From NCBI RefSeq assembly GCF_019112525.1, contig NZ_CP077800.1, positions 3,410,001 through 3,474,000 of the forward strand: a DNA stretch of 64,000 nucleotides. Direction: 5' to 3'. Below the pieces are notes generated by a model. That model did no database searches and was not told where the DNA came from. It worked only from the letters and a program-made list of their open reading frames with translations. The translations under genes and the position numbers were made by a program. Shown piece after piece: positions 34,294 to 42,746 of this stretch. Source of the DNA: Modestobacter sp. L9-4 (GTDB lineage Bacteria; Actinomycetota; Actinomycetes; Mycobacteriales; Geodermatophilaceae). The first letter of the stretch is position 1. Every line of letters begins with the position of its first letter.

Positions 34294-34410
34294 ATGGGGA
34301 TGGGGAACCTGGGGCCGGACGGACGACGTCGTCAGCGGCTGGTCGCCGGCGTCATCGTGGCCGCGATGCTGCTCGCCGCCGGCGCGGTCCTGCTCGGCTC
34401 GCTGCTCTGA
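34294..34410 (+). CDS. 38-residue single-pass membrane protein
   Basis: A small frame from ATG 34294: a basic N-terminus (DGRRRQRL) then one hydrophobic helix VAGVIVAAMLLAAGAVLLGS, topology cytoplasm-in. No family recognised with certainty. Its apparent leaderless promoter and original start lie on the far side of repeat R3; reading from there gives a 25-residue peptide ending at 34293. It may now depend on transcription through the repeat and translation from the duplicated start. Confidence 0.55.
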   Translation: MGMGNLGPDGRRRQRLVAGVIVAAMLLAAGAVLLGSLL

Positions 34411-34438
34411 CCTCCCCGCCGACTGGTGCGGCGTGCAG

Positions 34439-34508
34439 CCGAGTGGGCAGTTGCGGTCGCTGACACGGCCGGACACGCCCAGCCGGACGACGCCGACTGC
34501 CCACTCGG
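34439..34508. repeat. 70-nt inverted repeat with 13-bp perfect arms
   Basis: CCGAGTGGGCAGT (34439-34451) is the exact reverse complement of 34496-34508; partial pairing continues inward. It sits between the small membrane protein and the ABC-F gene and shares a CGCTGACNCGNCCG centre with the inverted repeat at 4337-4395. Confidence 0.65.
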
Positions 34509-34551
34509 CCGGCCGCGCGTAGCTGGTTGCGCCGTCCGGGAGACTGGGGGC

Positions 34552-36171
34552 ATGGGCTACCTCGACGTCACCGGTGTCCGGCTCACGCTGCCGGACGGGC
34601 GGGTGCTGCTCGACGACGTGGCCTTCCGGGTCGGCGAGGGTGCGATCGCCGCGCTGGTCGGTGAGAACGGCGCCGGCAAGACCACGATGCTGCGGATCAT
34701 CAGCGGCGACCTGGTGCCGGACGCCGGCTCGGTCGCACTCGTCGGCGGGCTGGGCATCATGCGCCAGTTCATCGGCTCGGTCCGCGACGACACCACCGTG
34801 CAGCGCTTCCTCGTCGACCTCGCCCCGCCCGCCGTCCGCGCCGCCTGGGACGCCGTGGAGGCCGCCGAGCTGGCGATGATGGAGGACGACGACGAGCCCA
34901 CCCAGATGGCCTACGCCCACGCGCTGGGCACCTGGGGCGACGTCGGCGGGTACGACGTCGAGGTCACCTGGGACACCGTCACCGTCGCCGCCCTCGGCAT
35001 GCCCTACGAGGACTGCAAGTACCGCGGGCTCAACAGCCTCTCCGGCGGTGAGCAGAAGCGGCTGGCGCTGGAGTGCCTGCTCCGCGGCCCCGACCAGGTG
35101 CTGCTGCTCGACGAGCCGGACAACTACCTCGACGTCCCGGGCAAGCGGTGGCTGGAGGAGCGGCTGCTGGAGACCCGCAAGACCGTCCTGTTCGTCACCC
35201 ACGACCGCGAGCTCCTCGACCGGGTCGCCGACCGCGTGGTCACCGTCGAGGGCGGGACGGCGTGGGTGCACGCCGGCACCTGGGCGACCTACCCGGAGGC
35301 GCGGGCGGCCCGGCACGAGCGGATGGCCGACCTGCGCAAGCGCTGGGACGAGGAGCACGAGCGGCTCATCGACCTGACCCGCACGATGCAGCAGCTGGCC
35401 AAGAACTCACCCGACATGGCCGCCCGCTACCACGCGATGCAGACCCGGCTGGCCAAGTACGAGGCCGCCGGCCCGCCCCCGGAGCGGCCGCCGGACCAGC
35501 AGGTGCAGATGCGGCTGCGCGGCGGGCGCACCGGCGTCCGGGTGGTGATGGCCGAGCAGCTCCAGCTCACCGGGCTGATGAAGCCCTTCGACGTGGAGAT
35601 CGAGTACGGCGACCGGGTCGCGGTGCTGGGCTCCAACGGCGCGGGCAAGTCGCACTTCCTGCGGCTGCTGGCCGGTCAGGACGTCGCGCACACCGGCGGC
35701 TGGAAGCTCGGGTCGCGCGTCGTCCCCGGTTTCTTCGCCCAGACCCACGCCCACCCGGAGTGGCTGGACAGGACCCTGGTCGACCTGCTGTGGCACGGCG
35801 AGGGCGACCGGCCCGGCATCGACCGCGGCCGGTCGATGGCCACGCTGCGCCGCTACGGCCTGGCGCCCTCGGGTGACCAGCTGTTCCGGTCGCTGTCCGG
35901 TGGGCAGCAGGCCCGGTTCCAGGTGCTGCTGCTGGAGCTGTCCGGGGCGACGCTGCTGCTGCTCGACGAGCCCACCGACAACCTCGACGTGCTGAGCGCG
36001 GAGTCGCTGGAGGCCGCGATCGGCGCCTTCGACGGCACGGTGATCACGGTGACCCACGACCGCTGGTTCGCCCGCACCTTCGACCGCTTCCTGGTCTTCG
36101 GTTCCGACGGGCAGGTGCGCGAGACGCCCGAGCCGGTCTTCGACGAGGGCCGGGTCCAGCGCGCCCGCTGA
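34552..36171 (+). CDS. ABC-F family ATPase
   Basis: A 539-residue soluble twin-ATPase of the ABC-F group, ribosome-acting factors that adjust translation or protect from antibiotics. Domain 1: Walker A GENGAGKTT, signature LSGGEQKR, Walker B VLLLDEPDNYLDV. A helical linker of about 80 residues follows (ERMADLRKRWDEEHERL). Domain 2: GSNGAGKSH, LSGGQQARF, LLLLDEPTDNLDV. In the second Walker A the last residue is His (GKSH) where Ser or Thr is usual, and the first Walker B region has DNYLD. A GAGACT -10-like element ends 6 nt before the ATG. Confidence 0.9.
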   Translation: MGYLDVTGVRLTLPDGRVLLDDVAFRVGEGAIAALVGENGAGKTTMLRIISGDLVPDAGSVALVGGLGIMRQFIGSVRDDTTVQRFLVDLAPPAVRAAWDAVEAAELAMMEDDDEPTQMAYAHALGTWGDVGGYDVEVTWDTVTVAALGMPYEDCKYRGLNSLSGGEQKRLALECLLRGPDQVLLLDEPDNYLDVPGKRWLEERLLETRKTVLFVTHDRELLDRVADRVVTVEGGTAWVHAGTWATYPEARAARHERMADLRKRWDEEHERLIDLTRTMQQLAKNSPDMAARYHAMQTRLAKYEAAGPPPERPPDQQVQMRLRGGRTGVRVVMAEQLQLTGLMKPFDVEIEYGDRVAVLGSNGAGKSHFLRLLAGQDVAHTGGWKLGSRVVPGFFAQTHAHPEWLDRTLVDLLWHGEGDRPGIDRGRSMATLRRYGLAPSGDQLFRSLSGGQQARFQVLLLELSGATLLLLDEPTDNLDVLSAESLEAAIGAFDGTVITVTHDRWFARTFDRFLVFGSDGQVRETPEPVFDEGRVQRAR

Positions 36172-36318
36172 GACCTGCCGGCGCGCGGCACCCGGCTCGG
36201 GCGGGTGTTGCGGCGGACAACGGCCCGGTCGGGGGAGGATCAGCGGGACCGGGCAGCGTCCCGTCCACCCCGTCGCGGGCCTCCTCCTGCGACCCGCCGT
36301 CTCAGGAGGGAGTGCACC

Positions 36319-37635
36319 GTGCCGGGCAACGACGAGTGGCGCAACTGGGCCGGCAACCAGACGGCCACCGGCCTCACCGTCGAGCACCCGTCGGGCACCG
36401 GCGAGATCGCCGCCGTGGTCGCCGCGGCCGCTGCCTCCGGTCGGCGGGTCCGACCGATCGGCAGCGGGCACTCCTTCTCCGGCATCGGGGTCCCCGAGCA
36501 GGTGCAGCTGGTGCTCGACCGGCACGCCGGGGTGGTGGACGTCGACGACGCGGGCCGGGCGACCGTGCGGGCCGGCACCCCGCTGCACCGGCTGAACCGC
36601 GAGCTGGCCGCGCACGGCCGGGCGCTGACCAACCTGGGCGACATCGACCGGCAGACCATCGCCGGTGCGGTGTCCACCGGCACGCACGGCACCGGCGCGC
36701 GGTTCGGTGGCATCGCCAGCTCCGTCCGGGCACTGGAGCTCGTGCTCGCCGACGGCCCGGTGCTGCACTGCTCGCCGGAGGAGCACCCGGACGTGTTCTC
36801 CGCCGCCCGGGTCGGGCTGGGCGCGCTGGGCGTGCTCAGCACGGTGACCCTGCAGACGGTGCCGGCGTTCGCGCTGCACGCCGTCGAGGCCCCGGCGCGG
36901 TTGCCCGACCTGCTCGCCGATCTCGACGCGGTCATGACCTCCACCGACCACGTCGAGTTCTACTGGTTCCCGCACACCGAACGGTGCACCACCCTGCGCA
37001 ACACCCGGGTGCCGCTGGCCGAGGCGGCCCCGCCCCCGCGCTGGCGGATGGTCTGGGAGGACGAGGTGGTCGGCAACGCCGCGTTCGGGGCGGTGGTGGC
37101 CGCCGGCCGGGCGGTGCCGGCGCTGGTCCCGCCGTTGGCCCGGCTCGCGGCCGCCGGCATGGCCGGCGGCGAGCGCACCGACGTCGCGCACCGGGTCTTC
37201 GTCGCCCGCCGCCGGGTGCGGTTCCGGGAGATGGAGTACGCCGTCCCCCGGGAGGCCGCGGCCGAGGTGCTCCGCGAGCTGCACCGGACGGTCGCCGCGA
37301 GCGGCTGGCGGGTGCCGTTCCCGGTCGAGGTCCGGTACGCCGCCGCCGACGACGTCCCGCTGTCCCCGGCCGCGGACCGTCCGACGGCGTGGATCGCCGT
37401 GCACGTGCCGGCGCGCAGCGAGCCGGGGGAGTACTTCGCCGCGTTCGAGGCGATCGCCCGGGCCGTCGGCGGGCGGCCGCACTGGGGCAAGCTGCACGGC
37501 CTCGGCTCTGCCGACCTGCGCGAGCTGTACCCCCGCTTCGACGAGTTCGTCGCGCTGCGCGACCGGCTCGACCCCACCGGGCTGCTCGGCAACGCCCACC
37601 TGGACCGGGTGCTGGGCACGGCTGGGGTGGCGTGA
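36319..37635 (+). CDS. FAD-linked sugar-lactone/alditol oxidase (ALO family)
   Basis: A 438-residue flavoprotein of the aldonolactone oxidoreductase family. The N-terminal FAD domain has VRPIGSGHSFSG with the His that carries FAD in covalent members, TNLGDIDRQTIAGAVSTGTHGTG, and the C-terminal ALO domain ends with RPHWGKLH and PRFDEFVALRDRLDP. D-arabinono-1,4-lactone oxidase, L-gulonolactone dehydrogenase or alditol oxidase are all possible. The GTG at 36319 follows AGGAGGG. It overlaps the next gene by 4 bases. Confidence 0.88.
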   Translation: MPGNDEWRNWAGNQTATGLTVEHPSGTGEIAAVVAAAAASGRRVRPIGSGHSFSGIGVPEQVQLVLDRHAGVVDVDDAGRATVRAGTPLHRLNRELAAHGRALTNLGDIDRQTIAGAVSTGTHGTGARFGGIASSVRALELVLADGPVLHCSPEEHPDVFSAARVGLGALGVLSTVTLQTVPAFALHAVEAPARLPDLLADLDAVMTSTDHVEFYWFPHTERCTTLRNTRVPLAEAAPPPRWRMVWEDEVVGNAAFGAVVAAGRAVPALVPPLARLAAAGMAGGERTDVAHRVFVARRRVRFREMEYAVPREAAAEVLRELHRTVAASGWRVPFPVEVRYAAADDVPLSPAADRPTAWIAVHVPARSEPGEYFAAFEAIARAVGGRPHWGKLHGLGSADLRELYPRFDEFVALRDRLDPTGLLGNAHLDRVLGTAGVA

Positions 37636-38852
37636 CGCCGACCGACGCCGTTGCCGCGCCGCTGGTCGGCCGCGGCTGGACCGCGCGCTTCGCGGTGATC
37701 TGGCTCGGGCTGTGGGCCGCGCAGCTCGGACCGGTCCAGCTGCTGCTCCCGGTGCAGCTGGCCGGACTGGACCCCGCCCACAAGGTGCGGGACCTCGCCC
37801 TGGTCAACGGGCTCGCCGGACTCGCCGCGCTGCTCGCCCTGCCGGTGTTCGGCGCGCTGTGCGACCGCACCCGCAGCCCGTTCGGCCGCCGCCGGTCGTG
37901 GGTCGGCGGTGGCGTGCTGGTCTACGCGGCCGGGCTGCTCGCCACCGGGGCGGCCGGCAGCTGGCCGGCGGTCGCGGCCGGCTGGCTGGTCGCCCAGCTG
38001 GGCCTGTACGCCGCGATGACGGGGCTCACCGCGACCATCGCCGACCAGGTCCCCCCGGGACGGCGGGGCGCGGTCTCGGCGGCCGTCTACGGACCGCAGG
38101 CGCTGGGCATCGTGGTCGGGCTGGGCTTGGTGACCGCCGCCGGCGCCGGCGAGGACCCGGCACGGGCCGGTCGTGGGTACCTGGCGCTGGCGGTCGTGCT
38201 GGTGGCCGGGGCGCTGCCGTGGCTGGTGCGGTCCCGCGACGTCGTCCCCGCGCCGCTGCCGGTGACCGGCGCCGACCGGGACCCGTCGCGGGACCGGGAC
38301 TACCGGTGGGCGTTCGCCGGCCGGCTGCTGGTCAACCTGGGCAACGCGCTCGGGACGACGTACCTGCTGTACTTCCTGACCGACGACCTGCAGGTGCCCG
38401 ACCCGGACGGCGCACTGCTGCAGCTGACCGTCGTCTACCTGGTCGCCACCATCGCCACCTCCTGGGGCGGCGGGGTGCTGTCGGACCGGCTCGGCCGGCG
38501 GCGCCCGTTCGTGGCCGGGGCCGCCGTCCTGCAGGCGCTGGCCTGTCTCGTGCTGGTGGTCGCCCCGAGCTGGCCGAGCGCGCTGGTCGCCGGGCTGCTG
38601 CTGGGCGCCGGCTACGGGGCCTACACCTCCGTCGACCAGGCGCTGGTGACCGAGGTGCTGCCCGACGCGCGCACCCCGGCCGGTGACCTCGGGGTGATGA
38701 ACGTGGCGCTGGTCGCCCCGCAGGCACTGGCCCCGCTGCTGGCCGGCCTGGTGATCGGCGAGCTGGGCGGCTACGGCGTGCTGTTCGCGGTGGCCGGCAC
38801 CGTCACGGTGCTGGGCGCGGTGTCGACCAACCGGATCCGCTCCGTCCGCTGA
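37632..38852 (+). CDS. MFS transporter (GPH/SLC45-like)
   Basis: A 406-residue transporter with 12 predicted membrane segments. The loop between helices 2 and 3 has GALCDRTRSPFGRRRSW, typical of the glycoside-pentoside-hexuronide/SLC45 branch, and the second-half equivalent is LSDRLGRRRPF. Coupled to the lactone oxidase gene by a GTGA overlap, which suggests it moves the sugar-type substrate or product of that enzyme. Confidence 0.88.
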   Translation: MTPTDAVAAPLVGRGWTARFAVIWLGLWAAQLGPVQLLLPVQLAGLDPAHKVRDLALVNGLAGLAALLALPVFGALCDRTRSPFGRRRSWVGGGVLVYAAGLLATGAAGSWPAVAAGWLVAQLGLYAAMTGLTATIADQVPPGRRGAVSAAVYGPQALGIVVGLGLVTAAGAGEDPARAGRGYLALAVVLVAGALPWLVRSRDVVPAPLPVTGADRDPSRDRDYRWAFAGRLLVNLGNALGTTYLLYFLTDDLQVPDPDGALLQLTVVYLVATIATSWGGGVLSDRLGRRRPFVAGAAVLQALACLVLVVAPSWPSALVAGLLLGAGYGAYTSVDQALVTEVLPDARTPAGDLGVMNVALVAPQALAPLLAGLVIGELGGYGVLFAVAGTVTVLGAVSTNRIRSVR

Positions 38853-38898
38853 CCGCGCAGACGCGGTCCTCCGACACCGCTGACGTCGTCCCCCGCGC

Positions 38899-38946
38899 CG
38901 ACGGCTGTCCTCCCGCACCAGCGTCGGTGCGGGGGGACAGCCGTCG
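38899..38946. terminator. Very stable 21-bp hairpin terminator
   Basis: Arms 38899-38919 and 38926-38946 pair over 21 bp with a single G-U pair and a 6-nt loop, between convergent stops at 38852 and 38982. Confidence 0.85.
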
Positions 38947-38981
38947 ACCAGGTCACCTGGTCACTGCTGGACGCGCAGGCG

Positions 38982-39875
38982 TCAGAGGTCGGGGTCGAGG
39001 GTGCCGTCGCCGCCGATGCGGTCCAGCTCCGCCATCTCCACCGGCCCGAGCCGGCGCATGGCCGCCTCGAGATTCTGCTCCAGGTGCGCGATCGACTTGG
39101 TGCCGGGGATCAGCACCAGGTTGGGGGAGCGGGCCAGCAGCCAGGCCAGCGCGACCTCCATCGGCGTGGTCTCCAGCGTGCGGGCCACCGACTCCAGCGC
39201 CGCGGACTGCAGCGGGTTGAACCCACCGAGCGGGAAGAACGGCACGTAGGCCACGCCCTCGCGGGCCAGCGCGTCGACCATGGCGTCGTCGCTGCGGTTG
39301 ACCAGGTTGTAGTGGTTCTGCACGCACACCACCGGGGCGATCGACTTCGCCTCGGCGTACATCTGCAGCGTCACGTTGCTGACGCCGATGTGCTTGACCA
39401 GCCCCTCCTGCTGCAGCGCGGCGAGGGTCTCCATCGGCTCGGCCATCGAGCGCTGCACCGGCTCGGCGAACCCGGGCATCCGCAGGTTGACCACGTCCAT
39501 GGCGTCCACGCCGAGGTGGTCGAGGTTGTCGTGGACCGCCTGGCGCAGCTCATCGGCGCCCAGTGCCTCGGGCCACTGGCCGTCCGGCGTCCGGCGGGCG
39601 CCGACCTTGGTGACGATCGTCAGGTCGTCGGCGTAGGGGTGCAGCGCCTCGCGGATGATCTCGTTGGTCACGTGCGGGCCGTAGTAGTCGCTGGTGTCGA
39701 TGTGGTCGACGCCCAGCTCCACCGCGCGGCGCAGCACGGCCACGGCGCCGTCCCGGTCGGCGGGCGGGCCCATGACGTGCGGGCCGGAGAGCTGCATGGC
39801 GCCGTAGCCGATGCGGTGCACCGTGCGGTCGCCGAGGGCGAACTGGCCGGAGGACTCGGCTGTCGGAGTGGTCAT
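38982..39875 (-). CDS. Aldo/keto reductase family oxidoreductase
   Basis: A 297-residue AKR. Present: GYGAMQLSGPHVMG, Asp and Tyr in HIDTSDYYGPH and Lys in IVTKVGARR. The usual catalytic His position is Asn in DVVNLRMPG, as in several YdbC-like/pyridoxal reductase-type members of this branch. Cofactor segment IPGTKSIAHLEQN. 38 bp after the MFS gene on the same strand, so probably cotranscribed. Confidence 0.87.
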   Translation of the reverse strand: MTTPTAESSGQFALGDRTVHRIGYGAMQLSGPHVMGPPADRDGAVAVLRRAVELGVDHIDTSDYYGPHVTNEIIREALHPYADDLTIVTKVGARRTPDGQWPEALGADELRQAVHDNLDHLGVDAMDVVNLRMPGFAEPVQRSMAEPMETLAALQQEGLVKHIGVSNVTLQMYAEAKSIAPVVCVQNHYNLVNRSDDAMVDALAREGVAYVPFFPLGGFNPLQSAALESVARTLETTPMEVALAWLLARSPNLVLIPGTKSIAHLEQNLEAAMRRLGPVEMAELDRIGGDGTLDPDL

Positions 39876-39913
39876 GGCCGGTGCCTACCCGCGCACGGCG
39901 GGCTCGCACACGG

Positions 39914-41116
39914 TCAGGCGGCGCGGACCGCGGCGGTGGTCGCCGGCTCGACCCGCGCGGACTCGCGCGCGGCCTCGGCCCGCTGGTCGCGCACCACCGC
40001 CACCGACAGGACGGCGCCCAGCAGCGCCAGGACGGCGCCGACCCACATGGGGGCGCGGTAGCCCCAGCCGGCGTCCAGGGTGGCTGCGCCGAGCGCGGCG
40101 CCGAGGGCGTTGGCGGCGTTGAACGCGCCCTGGTTGGCCGCGGACACCAGGCTGCCGCCCTGCACCTGCGCGGCCTCGATGGCCCGGTTCTGCACCACCG
40201 GCCCGCCGGAGAACGTGATGGCGCCGAACAGCACGAGCAGGACGACGGCGACGACGGGCACGACCACCACGAAGGTGAACACGACCAGCAGGGCCGCGGT
40301 CGCGAGCAGTCCGACGGTGACGAAGACGAAGCCGTACCGGTCGCCCAGCCGGCCGCCGAGCAGCGTGCCCACGGTGGTGCCCACGCCGAAGAGCGCGAGC
40401 AGGAAGGGCACCGCCCCCTCGGGGACGCCGGACAGGTCGGTGAGGATCGGGGTGATGTAGCTGTACACGGAGAACAGGGCCGCGAAGCCGATCGTGGTCA
40501 CCGCGAGGGTCGTCCAGACCTGGCGCCGGCGGAATGCGCCCAGCTCCTGCCGCAGGTCGGTGGGCGCGCCGGCGACCCGCGGCATCCACGCGACCAGCCC
40601 GCCGATGGTCAGCAGCCCGATCACCCCGGCGCCGGCGAAGACCAGCCGCCAGCTCACCTCCTGGCCCACGAACGTGCCGATCGGGACGCCGACGACGTTG
40701 GCCAGCGTCAGTCCCACGAACATCAGCGAGATCGCCTGGGTGCCCTTCTCCCTGGGCACCAGCGCGCGGGCGGCGACGGCACCCACCCCGAAGAACGAGC
40801 CGTGCGCCAGCGCGGTGATGACCCGGGCGGCCATCAGGGTCTCGTAGCTGGGGGCCAGGGCGGACAGTGCGTTGCCGACGGTGAACACCACCATCAGCGC
40901 GATCAGCGTCTGCCGCGGGGTGAACCGCACCCCGAGCGCGGTCAGCGTCGGCGCGCCGAGCACCACCCCGAGGGCGTAGGCGCTGATGAGGATCCCGACG
41001 GCGGCCACCGAGACGGAGAACTCGGCAGCGACCTGGGGCAGCATCCCCATGATCACGAACTCCGACGTCCCGATGCCGAAGGCGCCGATGGCGAGTGCGA
41101 GCAGGGCGCGGGGCAC
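39914..41116 (-). CDS. MFS drug:H+ antiporter-like transporter (DHA1, AraJ/YdhP type)
   Basis: A 400-residue 12-helix transporter. It starts FGIGTSEFVIMGMLPQVA, the signature of the AraJ/YdhP/Cmx branch of DHA1 exporters, with GDRYG in the 8-9 loop and GGSLVSAANQGAFNAANALGA. The GTG at 41116 has TGAGGAG upstream; an in-frame extension to 41236 lacks homology. Followed by an aldo/keto reductase gene. Substrate unknown, arabinose or drugs in relatives. Confidence 0.88.
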   Translation of the reverse strand: MPRALLALAIGAFGIGTSEFVIMGMLPQVAAEFSVSVAAVGILISAYALGVVLGAPTLTALGVRFTPRQTLIALMVVFTVGNALSALAPSYETLMAARVITALAHGSFFGVGAVAARALVPREKGTQAISLMFVGLTLANVVGVPIGTFVGQEVSWRLVFAGAGVIGLLTIGGLVAWMPRVAGAPTDLRQELGAFRRRQVWTTLAVTTIGFAALFSVYSYITPILTDLSGVPEGAVPFLLALFGVGTTVGTLLGGRLGDRYGFVFVTVGLLATAALLVVFTFVVVVPVVAVVLLVLFGAITFSGGPVVQNRAIEAAQVQGGSLVSAANQGAFNAANALGAALGAATLDAGWGYRAPMWVGAVLALLGAVLSVAVVRDQRAEAARESARVEPATTAAVRAA

Positions 41117-41237
41117 GGTGGGGCTCCTCAGGGGCGGCGCGGGGGAGAAGGGGACGACTCCCCGTTCCAGACAAGAGCAGTCCGGCCGCATCCGCTGCCT
41201 GTGACCCGCATGAGGCTGGTCACGTCCGCCGGACACG

Positions 41238-41279
41238 CCACGGGCCGCGCCAGGACGTCGTCCCGTGCGCGGCCCGTGG
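41238..41279 (-). terminator. Terminator of the alcohol dehydrogenase gene
   Basis: CCACGGGCCGCGC (41238-41250) pairs perfectly with 41267-41279, 13 bp with a 16-nt loop, starting 10 bp after the stop at 41289. Confidence 0.75.
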
Positions 41280-41288
41280 ACCTGCAGG

Positions 41289-42470
41289 TCAGGGCTGCAG
41301 CAGCACCTTGATCGCGCCGTCCTGCTTCTGCCGGAAGGTCTCGTAGGCCTGCGGCGCCTGCTCCAGCGACACGTGGTGCGTGGCGAACCCGTCGACGCCC
41401 AGCGGGTCGGCGTCGGTGAGCAGCGGCAGGATGTCGGGCACCCAGCGCCACACGTTGGCCTGGCCCATCCGCAGCTCGACCTGCTTGTCGAACATGCGCA
41501 TCAGGGGCAGCGGGTCGGTGGCCCCGCCGTACACGCCGGACAGCGAGATGGTGCCGCCGCGGCGGACGACGTCGATGGCGGTGTTCAGCGCGGCCATCCG
41601 GTCGATGCCGACGACCTGCATCACCTTCTCCATCACCTTGTCCGGCACCAGGGCGGTGGCCTTCTGGGCGAACTCGGCGACCGGCGAGCCGTGCGCCTCC
41701 ATGCCGACGGCGTCGATGACGGCGTCCGGCCCGCGGCCGGCCGTCTTGTCCTGCGCCCAGGCCAGGACGTCGGCCTTCTTCGTGCCGTCGTGCACCTCGA
41801 CCCCGTGGGCGCGGGCCCGGGCGACGCGCTCCGGGACGTCGTCGACGCCGAGGACCAGCTCGGCGCCCAGGTGCTGGGCGATGCGGGTGGCCATGTCACC
41901 GATCGGGCCCAGGCCCAGGACGAGCACGGTGCTGCCGGGCTTGACGTTGGCGTACTGCACGGCCTGCCATGCGGTGGGCAGCACGTCGGAGAGGTAGACG
42001 AACCGGTCGTCGGCCGGGCCGTGCGGGACCTTGATCGGCAGCGTGTTGCCGAAGGGCACCCGCAGGTACTGGGCCTGGCCACCGGGGACCTGGCCGTAGA
42101 GCTTGGTGTAGCCGAACAGCGAGGCGCCGTAGCCCTGCTCGCGGTTCTGCGTGGTCTCGCACTGGCTCTGCAGTCCCTGGTTGCACATCCAGCAGGTGCC
42201 GCAGGAGATGTTGAACGGGACGACGACGCGGTCGCCCTCCTTGAGCTCGGTCACCCCGGCGCCGACCTCGCGCACGATCCCCATCGGCTCGTGGCCCATG
42301 ACGTCACCGACGGACATGAACGGTGCCATCACCTCGATGAGGTGGAGGTCGGAGCCGCAGATGCCGCTGGAGGTGATCTCCACGATGACGTCGGTCGGGT
42401 CCTGGATGGTCGGGTCGGGGACGGTGTCGACGCGGACGTCGTCCCGGCCGTGCCAGGTCACTGCGCGCAT
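41289..42470 (-). CDS. Zinc-dependent alcohol dehydrogenase (formaldehyde dehydrogenase-like)
   Basis: A 393-residue medium-chain dehydrogenase. Catalytic zinc ligands: Cys in SGICGSDLHL and His-Glu in MGHEPMG; structural zinc: the four Cys of CGTCWMCNQGLQSQC. NAD site LVLGLGPIGDMA with the acidic residue in GVDDVP. The long insertion around QNREQGYGASLFGYTKLYG is typical of the glutathione-independent formaldehyde dehydrogenase/FDH-like branch. The substrate may be formaldehyde or a short alcohol. Starts at ATG 42470 and is transcribed alone. Confidence 0.9.
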   Translation of the reverse strand: MRAVTWHGRDDVRVDTVPDPTIQDPTDVIVEITSSGICGSDLHLIEVMAPFMSVGDVMGHEPMGIVREVGAGVTELKEGDRVVVPFNISCGTCWMCNQGLQSQCETTQNREQGYGASLFGYTKLYGQVPGGQAQYLRVPFGNTLPIKVPHGPADDRFVYLSDVLPTAWQAVQYANVKPGSTVLVLGLGPIGDMATRIAQHLGAELVLGVDDVPERVARARAHGVEVHDGTKKADVLAWAQDKTAGRGPDAVIDAVGMEAHGSPVAEFAQKATALVPDKVMEKVMQVVGIDRMAALNTAIDVVRRGGTISLSGVYGGATDPLPLMRMFDKQVELRMGQANVWRWVPDILPLLTDADPLGVDGFATHHVSLEQAPQAYETFRQKQDGAIKVLLQP

Positions 42471-42746
42471 GGGGGTGCTCCTCGGTCTCGGGTGGCACCG
42501 GGGGGGTCCGCGACGGTGGTCAGCGGGGACGGCTCCGGTGCGTGTGGTGTCCACCTACCCCGACCGGCGCGTTCGACGCACGAACCGCCGGCAGTCATGC
42601 CGTGACGGACGGTGCCCATTTGGCAGTAAGTGTTGTGACGCTGGCCACTTGACCACGTGTGCATGCCCCTGTTCGTAGATCACGAACCGGTCACGTCGTG
42701 TTTACATGGGCCCCGCCCGAGCTCGCCGCCGACGGAAGACAGGTGC

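Noticed and set aside
42690-42705. Possible MtrA box before the M23 peptidase gene.
   Set aside because: GTCAC-N5-GTTTAC only loosely fits the MtrA pattern; kept as a note in the gene entry rather than a feature.
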